From positions 57,470 to 121,469 of the forward strand of contig JARKQJ010000170.1 in the NCBI GenBank assembly GCA_029973955.1: DNA of 64,000 nucleotides. The letters run 5' to 3'. This DNA is from Paludibaculum sp. (GTDB taxonomy: Bacteria; Acidobacteriota; Terriglobia; Bryobacterales; Bryobacteraceae). The translations under genes and the position numbers were made by a program. Positions within the stretch are counted from its first letter, which is position 1; each line of letters opens with the position of its first letter. Shown in pieces: positions 58,433-64,000 of this stretch. The notes under the pieces are model-generated. The model ran no database searches. It saw only the letters and a program-made list of their open reading frames with translations, and was not told where the DNA came from.

Positions 58433-59947
58433 CTGCGCCTGCGCCCCACTCTCCGGTTCCTGACCAGCGCCGCTCTCCTGCTGGCGCCTCTGTCCGGGAT
58501 GGCGCAGAGTCCCGCTAAGTCCGCCTCATCGCCCGTCACCGTCCGCTCTGTCCGCTTCTGGTCCCTCGCCCAGGGCACCCGCATCGCCATCGAAATCAGC
58601 GCCGAAACCCGCTATAAGTACGACCGCCTCCACGATCCCGAACGCCTCTTCCTCGATATCCTCGATTCGAAGTCCGCCGTCGGCGACAAGGCCTTCCAAA
58701 CCATCAAGGTCGCCGATCGCCTCCTCCGCCAGATCCGCGTCGCCCAAAAGGAGAACCAGGTCACCCGCATCGTCCTCGACCTCGAACAGCCCGTCGATCA
58801 CGAAATCACCCAGGCTGCCAACCCCAATCGCATCCTCATCGAACTCAGGCTGCCGGGCCGCTCCGCCGAAACCCGTCTCTCCAAAGGCGTCACCGGCAAA
58901 CAGCGCATCGAACCCCAGCCTGCGCCGCCCCTCCCTGCCCCCGCTCCGCCGGCGAAATCCGAGTTGGCCGCCGCCAGGCACGCCGAAACCAGACCCGCCG
59001 AAAGCACGCCCACCGAAACTGCACCCGCCGATTCCAGGCCTGCCCCCGCGCCCGCGCCGCCGCCTCAGCCCACCTCCGCCGAACCTCCTGCTGCCGCCGC
59101 TGCCCCCGGACCCCGGCCCGTCGACAAAGACCTCTCTGCCCCAGCCGACCGCGCTATCAACGCCAAAGGCGCCAACCCCACCACCTCCGGCAAGCGCTCC
59201 CTCACCCGCTCCCTCGGTCTCCGCATCGAACGCATCGTCATCGATCCCGGCCACGGCGGCCACGACCACGGCACCACCGGCCCCTCCGGCCTCGCCGAAA
59301 AGGACCTCGTCCTCGATGTCAGCCTCCGCCTCGGCGCCCTCGTCGAACAGCGCCTCGGCGCCGAAGTCGTCTATACCCGCGACTCCGACGAGTTCATCAC
59401 CCTCACTGACCGTCCCGCCAAGGCCAACCAGCTGCGCGCCGACCTCTTCCTCTCCATCCACGCCAACTCATCCCCCCTCAAGGCCATCTCCGGCTCCGAT
59501 GTCTACTTCCTCAACTTCACCAACTCCAAGGAATCTCTCGACGTCGCCGCCCGCGAAAATGCCGGACACGGAAAGTCCATCTCCGAACTCAAAGACCTCG
59601 TCCAGAAGATCGCCCTCACCGAAAAACTCGACGAGTCCAAGGACTTCGCCGCCCGCATCCAGTCGCCCCTATCTTCCACCTGGACCCGCATGAACCCCAC
59701 CGCCAAGAATCGCGGCGTCAAGAAGGCCCCATTCGTCGTCCTCATCGGTGCTTCCATGCCCGCCGTCCTCGCCGAAATCGGCTTCATCAGCAATCCCAAG
59801 GACGAAGCCCTGCTGAAAAAGCCCGATCAGCGCCAGCGCATCGCCGAAGCGCTCTTCAAGGGCATCCAGCAATACGCCGCCAGCCTCGGCCAGACCACCT
59901 CCGCCTCCTCCGAACCATCTCCCTCCGCCACTCACTCCGCCCGCTGA
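58433..59947 (+). CDS. N-acetylmuramoyl-L-alanine amidase with AMIN domain (AmiC type), probable CTG start
   Basis: A 504-residue exported amidase. A signal peptide (LRLRPTLRFLTSAALLLAP, Leu read as Met) is followed by an AMIN domain (about 38-140), an Ala/Pro-rich linker (about 145-255) and an Amidase_3 catalytic domain from about residue 265. The zinc ligands are in VIDPGHGGHD near 272, GLAEKDLVLD and LSIHANSS; the catalytic Glu is in LAEIGFISNP. It splits the bond between MurNAc and the stem peptide during cell separation. The first ATG, at 58499, falls at the end of the signal peptide, so it cannot be the normal start. Confidence 0.88.
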   Translation: MRLRPTLRFLTSAALLLAPLSGMAQSPAKSASSPVTVRSVRFWSLAQGTRIAIEISAETRYKYDRLHDPERLFLDILDSKSAVGDKAFQTIKVADRLLRQIRVAQKENQVTRIVLDLEQPVDHEITQAANPNRILIELRLPGRSAETRLSKGVTGKQRIEPQPAPPLPAPAPPAKSELAAARHAETRPAESTPTETAPADSRPAPAPAPPPQPTSAEPPAAAAAPGPRPVDKDLSAPADRAINAKGANPTTSGKRSLTRSLGLRIERIVIDPGHGGHDHGTTGPSGLAEKDLVLDVSLRLGALVEQRLGAEVVYTRDSDEFITLTDRPAKANQLRADLFLSIHANSSPLKAISGSDVYFLNFTNSKESLDVAARENAGHGKSISELKDLVQKIALTEKLDESKDFAARIQSPLSSTWTRMNPTAKNRGVKKAPFVVLIGASMPAVLAEIGFISNPKDEALLKKPDQRQRIAEALFKGIQQYAASLGQTTSASSEPSPSATHSAR

Positions 59948-60861
59948 TCGTCCGCCCGAATGAACTCCACCCGGTTCCGCCCGCGGCTCTTCGCCTGATA
60001 CAGCGCGAAATCCGCCGCCCGGATCAGCTCTTCCACTCCCACCGCCGACTCCGGCTCCAGCGCCGTCACACCGAAGCTCGCCGTCACCGCCACCTGCCCC
60101 CCCTGCGAATCCAACGGCTCTTTCTCGATCGAATTCCTGAGCCTCTCCGCCTGCGCCACCAGCGCCGCCTCCGGACACCGCGGCACAACCACCAGAAACT
60201 CCTCCCCTCCATAGCGCCCGAAACTGTCATACGACCGCACCGCCCCCATCACTCGCTCCGCCACCGCCTTCAACACCTCATCCCCCACCTGGTGCCCCTT
60301 GCTGTCGTTCACTCGCTTGAAGTGATCCACATCCATCATCACCACCCCCAACGTCGACTTCTCCCGCCGCGCCCGGTCGACTTCCTTCGCCAACTGTTCC
60401 AGTATCGACGTCCGGTTCCAGACCCCCGTCAGCGCATCCCGCGTCGCCTGCTCCCGCAGCGCCTCCTGCGTCTTTACTAGCTCTTCCTGCAGATCTACAA
60501 TCCGCCGCCCCGCCCTCAGCCGCACCTCCAGCTCAAACTTGTCGAACGGCTTCACCACATAATCGTCCGCCCCGGCCCCCAGCCCCGCCACGATGTCTTC
60601 CCTCAACCCCTTCGAAGTCAGCAGAATCACATACGTGTACCGCGCCACCCTCCGCGACCGCAACATCCGGCACAGGTCCAGACCCGAGTGCACCGGCATC
60701 ATCCAATCCAGAATCGCGATCTCCGGCGCATCTTCCGATTTCAGCCGGGCCCACGCCTTCCCCCCATCCTCCACACTCTCCACCTCATAGCCCCAACCTT
60801 GGAGCGAGGCCTCCAGCAGCCGCCTCATTACCAGGCTGTCGTCCGCGATTAAAACTCTCAT
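59932..60861 (-). CDS. PleD-like response regulator with GGDEF diguanylate cyclase domain
   Basis: A 309-residue two-domain protein. The N-terminal receiver domain starts MRVLIADDSLVMRRLLE, with the phospho-acceptor Asp in AILDWMMP and the conserved Lys in VVKPFDKFE. The GGDEF domain starts near residue 145 (DALTGVWNR), has the active-site GGEEF near 220, and the inhibitory I-site RxxD (RSYD) just before. It makes cyclic di-GMP when phosphorylated, with feedback inhibition likely. The ATG at 60861 has GGGAG 5 nt upstream. Its 3' end overlaps the amidase gene by 16 nt tail to tail. No histidine kinase is adjacent. Confidence 0.93.
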   Translation of the reverse strand: MRVLIADDSLVMRRLLEASLQGWGYEVESVEDGGKAWARLKSEDAPEIAILDWMMPVHSGLDLCRMLRSRRVARYTYVILLTSKGLREDIVAGLGAGADDYVVKPFDKFELEVRLRAGRRIVDLQEELVKTQEALREQATRDALTGVWNRTSILEQLAKEVDRARREKSTLGVVMMDVDHFKRVNDSKGHQVGDEVLKAVAERVMGAVRSYDSFGRYGGEEFLVVVPRCPEAALVAQAERLRNSIEKEPLDSQGGQVAVTASFGVTALEPESAVGVEELIRAADFALYQAKSRGRNRVEFIRADDQRAE

Positions 60862-60961
60862 CGAGACTCCCACCCCTCAGCACCATATGTTATCAGTTGT
60901 TACGTTTTGCGGTCCTCTCCTGCCCGTACCCCACTGCGGGCACGCCGCCCGCCTGGTCCCC

Positions 60962-62272
60962 CTATGCCTTGCCTCGCAGCACCCCTTCGAAGTACATCGG
61001 CTTCAGCACGTGCACCTTCAGCTCCCAACCCACCGCGTGCTCGACACCCGGATCCAGGAACGGGATGGTCGGCGTCGGCTTCTTGTCGTACCCAAACTCC
61101 GCCAGCAGCACTTTGCCATACTCCGTCACTACCGGACAGGCCGTATACCCGTCGTAGCGCCGCTGCGGCTCCTTCCCCTCCATCAGGGCCACCAGGTTTG
61201 CCGCCGCCACCGGCGCCTGCATCCGCACCGCCGCGCCCGTCTTACTGGTCGGCAACGCCGCCACGTCCCCCAGTACCACTACTTCCCGGAAACTCTTGTG
61301 CAACAGCGTCTCCTTGTCCGTCGGAACCCAGTCGGCGCCCGCCGACAGCCCCGATTGCCGCACAAACTCCGGTGCCCGCATCGGCGGGACAAAGTGCAGA
61401 AAATCGTACTCTACCGTCACCTCTGCCTCTGACCCATTCGGCCGGAACACCGCCTTCCTGGCCCCGGCGTCCACCCGCATCAGCCTGTGGTTCCACTCCA
61501 CTGGGATCCCCCTCTGCGCGTAGATCGCAATCATCCGCTGATTGAACACCGGCACGTCGAACAGATGGTCCAGCGCCGAGTAATACCGGAAATCCACCTT
61601 CTGCCGGCTCCCCTGCCGCCGGCAGTAGTCCTCCGCGATCAGGTTGATCTTCTTCGGCGCGCCGCCGCACTTCAGCTTCGTCCAGGTGTCGGTGAAGATC
61701 GCCCGTCCACCCGTTTCCGAGAGCTTCTGGATCGCCGTCCAGCACCTCTGCGACCCCGCATAGTCGTAGATGCAGTGTACGTTTCCCTCGCCCAACCGCG
61801 CCCGCTCCACCCCTTCGATCGCCCCAAAATCCATCTCCAGTCCCGGACACAACACCAGAAAGTCGTAGCTCACCGCGCCGCTCTTCGCCGTCACCACGCG
61901 CTTCCGCTCCGGCTCCGCCCCCACCACCATGTCTTCCAACCACCGCACCCCCGCCGGCACGAACTCCGCCTCCGGCCGCACCACATCCCCCGCCGCAAAC
62001 ACGCCCGCCGCCACCAGCGTGAACCCCGGCTGGTAATAATGCGTCCGCTCCGGCTCTATCAACGTGATCTGCGCGTTCTTTAGCGCCCGCCGCAGCCGCG
62101 AAGCCACGGCCAGCCCGGCCGTGCCCCCGCCTACAATCACCACATGACCCTTGGCCTCGCTCGACGGCACGTCATTCGCATTCCACCGGTACGCCCCATA
62201 CCCTGCCGCTGCCGCCCCCAAGCCGCCCGCCACCAGAAACCCACGCCGACCGATACCTGATTGTTTCGTCAC
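60962..62272 (-). CDS. Sulfide:quinone oxidoreductase-like flavoprotein with Tat-like signal
   Basis: A 436-residue FAD-dependent oxidoreductase. The N-terminus has GRRGFLVAGGLGAAAAGYG, a possible Tat or membrane anchor, then the FAD motif VVIVGGGTAGLAVASRL near residue 45. Cysteines characteristic of SQR are present in VLCPGLE, KLKCGGAPKK and YTACPVVTEYG. Such enzymes oxidise sulfide to sulfane sulfur or polysulfide and pass electrons to quinone at the membrane. The GTG at 62272, with AGGA 6 nt upstream, is preferred; the frame is open far beyond. A related flavocytochrome-type dehydrogenase is the main alternative. Confidence 0.85.
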   Translation of the reverse strand: MTKQSGIGRRGFLVAGGLGAAAAGYGAYRWNANDVPSSEAKGHVVIVGGGTAGLAVASRLRRALKNAQITLIEPERTHYYQPGFTLVAAGVFAAGDVVRPEAEFVPAGVRWLEDMVVGAEPERKRVVTAKSGAVSYDFLVLCPGLEMDFGAIEGVERARLGEGNVHCIYDYAGSQRCWTAIQKLSETGGRAIFTDTWTKLKCGGAPKKINLIAEDYCRRQGSRQKVDFRYYSALDHLFDVPVFNQRMIAIYAQRGIPVEWNHRLMRVDAGARKAVFRPNGSEAEVTVEYDFLHFVPPMRAPEFVRQSGLSAGADWVPTDKETLLHKSFREVVVLGDVAALPTSKTGAAVRMQAPVAAANLVALMEGKEPQRRYDGYTACPVVTEYGKVLLAEFGYDKKPTPTIPFLDPGVEHAVGWELKVHVLKPMYFEGVLRGKA

Positions 62273-62350
62273 CTCAGTTCCTATTATCTCAAATTCGGCC
62301 ACTGCGCCAACCCGCCATCCCTGCCACAATATATACTGCCAACGAGACCA
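62273..62350. promoter_or_regulatory. Divergent promoter region SQR-like / CE15 esterase
   Basis: 78 nt between two divergent start codons. TATACT at 62332-62337 is a possible -10 box for the CE15 gene, 13 nt before its ATG. No -35 box was recognised on either strand. Confidence 0.3.
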
Positions 62351-63631
62351 ATGCGCAATCTCCTCGTCCTGATCCTCCTCTGCCTGCCCCCCCTCGCCGC
62401 TCAATCCGCCCCCGCGGCCAACTACGACGAGTCTAAGGTCGGCAACTACACCCTCCCCGATCCTCTCACCCTCTCCAACGGCAAGCCCGTCAATGACGCC
62501 GCCGCCTGGAACCGCCTGCGCCGCCCCGAAATCCTCCATCTCTTTGAGGACCAGGTCTTCGGCCGCACCGTCGCCCCCGCCGGCAATCCCCTTTTCGAGA
62601 TCACCGAGGCCGCCGGTAAGGCCCTCGATGGCAAGGCCATCCGCCGCCAGGTCACCATCTGGCTCACCGGGAAGAAGCCCGGCCCCAAACTCGACCTCCT
62701 CCTCTACCTCCCCGCCGGCGCCTCCCAGCCCGTCCCCGTCTTCGTCGGCCTCGGCTTCCGCCCCAACGCCTCTGTCTCCGCCGACCCCGCCGTCCCCCTC
62801 GCCTCCGACTGGATCCGCGACCCCAACGACAAGACGCGCTACCTCCACGCGCCCGCCCCCGAATCCGTCCGCGCCTCCGCCGCCTCCCGCTGGCAACTCG
62901 AGAAGATCCTCGCCGCCGGCTTCGGCCTCGCCCACGCCAACTACCAGGACATCGAGCCAGACTTCCCCAACGCCCTCGCCGACAGCGTCCGCCACGCCTT
63001 CCTCCGCCCGGGCCAGTCCGCCCCTGCGCCCAACGAATGGGGCGCCATCGGAGCCTGGTCCTGGGGCCTGAGCCGCATGGCCGATTACCTCGTCACCGAC
63101 AAGTCCGTCGACGCCTCCAAGCTAGCCTTGATCGGCCACTCCCGCCTCGGCAAAACCGCCCTCTGGGCCGGAGCCCAGGACACCCGCTTCGCCATCGTGA
63201 TCTCGAACGACTCCGGCGAAGGCGGAGCCGCACTCGCCCGCCGCAACTACGGCGAAACCCTCTTCCGCATCAATACCTCCTTCCCCCACTGGTTCTGTGC
63301 GAACTACAAGGCGTACAACCAGGCCGTCGACAAACTACCCGTTGACGCCCACATGCTCATCGCCCTCATCGCCCCCCGCCCCGTCTACGTCGCCAGCGCC
63401 GAAGAAGACCAATGGGCCGACCCCCGCGGCGAATTCCTCGCCGCCGTCTCCGCCGGCCGCGTCTACGAACTCCTGGGCAAAAAGGGACTCGGCACCGACC
63501 AGATGCCCGCCATCCACGCCCCCATCATGAACACCATCGGCTACCACATCCGAGCCGGCAAACACGACGTCACCGCCTACGACTGGGACCAGTACATCCA
63601 GTTCGCCCGCAAGCACTTCCACCGCAACTGA
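62351..63631 (+). CDS. Glucuronoyl esterase-like carbohydrate esterase (CE15)
   Basis: A 426-residue exported protein. The signal peptide (MRNLLVLILLCLPPLAAQ) precedes an alpha/beta-hydrolase domain of the CE15 type. The nucleophile Ser263 is in LIGHSRLGKTALWAG, where the bacterial enzymes have G-x-S-R-x-G-K. The region SNDSGEGGAAL is typical of the family, and the catalytic His404 is in RAGKHDVTAYDW. Known CE15 enzymes cleave esters between glucuronic acid and lignin or similar groups in plant cell wall. The frame is open 30 codons upstream but ATG 62351 starts the signal peptide. A repeat array begins 25 nt after the stop codon. Confidence 0.9.
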   Translation: MRNLLVLILLCLPPLAAQSAPAANYDESKVGNYTLPDPLTLSNGKPVNDAAAWNRLRRPEILHLFEDQVFGRTVAPAGNPLFEITEAAGKALDGKAIRRQVTIWLTGKKPGPKLDLLLYLPAGASQPVPVFVGLGFRPNASVSADPAVPLASDWIRDPNDKTRYLHAPAPESVRASAASRWQLEKILAAGFGLAHANYQDIEPDFPNALADSVRHAFLRPGQSAPAPNEWGAIGAWSWGLSRMADYLVTDKSVDASKLALIGHSRLGKTALWAGAQDTRFAIVISNDSGEGGAALARRNYGETLFRINTSFPHWFCANYKAYNQAVDKLPVDAHMLIALIAPRPVYVASAEEDQWADPRGEFLAAVSAGRVYELLGKKGLGTDQMPAIHAPIMNTIGYHIRAGKHDVTAYDWDQYIQFARKHFHRN

Positions 63632-63655
63632 CCCCAGCCCCCCAAAGCCGCTAGG

Positions 63656-64000
63656 GCGAAACCGCATTCCCCCGAGACAAAGTCGAGGGGCCACCGTGGA
63701 GCCATATTCCCCCGAGACGAAGTCTCGGGGCCACCGTGGAGCCATATTCCCCCGACACAAAGTCCCAGGGCCAAGCGGCAAAGCCATATTCCCCCGAGAC
63801 GAAGTCTCGGGGCCACGGGGCAAAGCCATACTCCCCCGACACAAAGTCCCAGGGCCAAGCGGCAAAGCCGTATTCCCCCGAGACGAAGTCCCAGGGCCAA
63901 GCGGCAAAGCCAAACTCCCCCGACACAAAGTCCCAGGGCCAAGCGGCAAAGCCATATTCCCCCGAGACGAAGTCCAGGGGCCACCGCAGAGCCATATTCC
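63656..64000. repeat. Second array of ~40-bp palindromic repeats, running off the window end
   Basis: About eight and a half units of the same family as 56080-56276. Two subtypes mix: type A with arms CCCCGAGAC and GTCTCGGGG followed by CCACCGTGGAG, and type B with CCCCGACAC, AAA, GTCCCAGGG and CCAAGCGGCAAAG, whose arms no longer pair well. Several units are A/B hybrids. It starts with GCGAAACCG, as array 1 does. It is flanked on the left by the CE15 stop codon; the right border is outside the window. Confidence 0.9.

Noticed and set aside
56050..64000. Minus-strand proteins with repeating PRDFVSGEYG-like peptides in the repeat arrays
   Set aside because: They are translations of the palindromic DNA repeat in several frames at once, without start signals.
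1..64000. tRNA, rRNA, integrase, transposase or phage genes
   Set aside because: None was recognised on either strand by inspection; a tRNAscan or transposase HMM search would settle it.

Overview
The window looks like chromosomal DNA of an Acidobacteriota member of the Solibacter/Bryobacterales type. The GC content is high. A large secreted beta-propeller protein (43872-47144) ends in the C-terminal domain known as TIGR03437, which is typical of Solibacter relatives. There are also PEP-CTERM/exosortase-associated proteins, a Tat-type sulfatase, a glucuronoyl esterase and an SH3 lipoprotein of an acidobacterial type. No rRNA, tRNA, CRISPR array, phage or insertion sequence was recognised. The species assignment is inference.

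Layout. 1-14.4 kb is an exopolysaccharide region: glycosyltransferases of the GT4 and GT2 types, a GT-C-like membrane protein, two homologous right-handed beta-helix proteins in convergent orientation, a CapK-like adenylate-forming enzyme, a UDP-sugar 6-dehydrogenase and a PEP-CTERM protein. 14.5-29.7 kb is mixed metabolism and cell wall: a nitronate monooxygenase-like flavoprotein, glycogen debranching enzyme and glycogen phosphorylase, a sulfatase with an esterase, an S9 peptidase, MtgA, a zinc alcohol dehydrogenase, a Cys-rich zinc-ribbon protein and an Rrf2 regulator. 29.9-36.1 kb is a compact cobalamin salvage and uptake operon (CobQ-like, CobD, BtuF, BtuD, BtuC, CobU-like, CobT), followed by an ABC permease/ATPase pair.

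38.2-52.9 kb is a long minus-strand run: a YjhG-type sugar-acid dehydratase, a MacB-like permease, a LamG protein, a TolC-like protein, the TIGR03437 protein, a PrsT-like TPR lipoprotein, a CAAX-protease-related protein of the exosortase type, and a translationally coupled heptose-type operon (HldA-like kinase, ROK kinase, GmhA-like isomerase). 53-64 kb holds coaD, an aspartate aminotransferase, an SH3 lipoprotein broken by a frameshift, an MlaF-like ATPase, mobA, a lytic transglycosylase with an AMIN amidase, a PleD-like diguanylate cyclase, a sulfide:quinone oxidoreductase-like protein and a CE15 esterase.

How the genes fit together. The polysaccharide genes, the PEP-CTERM protein, the PrsT-like lipoprotein and the CAAX-related protease suggest exosortase-linked envelope polysaccharide export, but no exosortase is present in the window. 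The B12 operon looks like late synthesis and uptake, with two unusual members: a very short CobQ-like protein and a CobU homologue without the guanylylated histidine. Two arrays of a roughly 40-bp palindromic repeat (56080-56276 and 63656 to the window end) begin directly after stop codons and share the same left edge. The + strand is strongly C-rich relative to G over the right-hand part whatever the gene orientation, but not in the left ~10 kb, which may mark the polysaccharide island as acquired.
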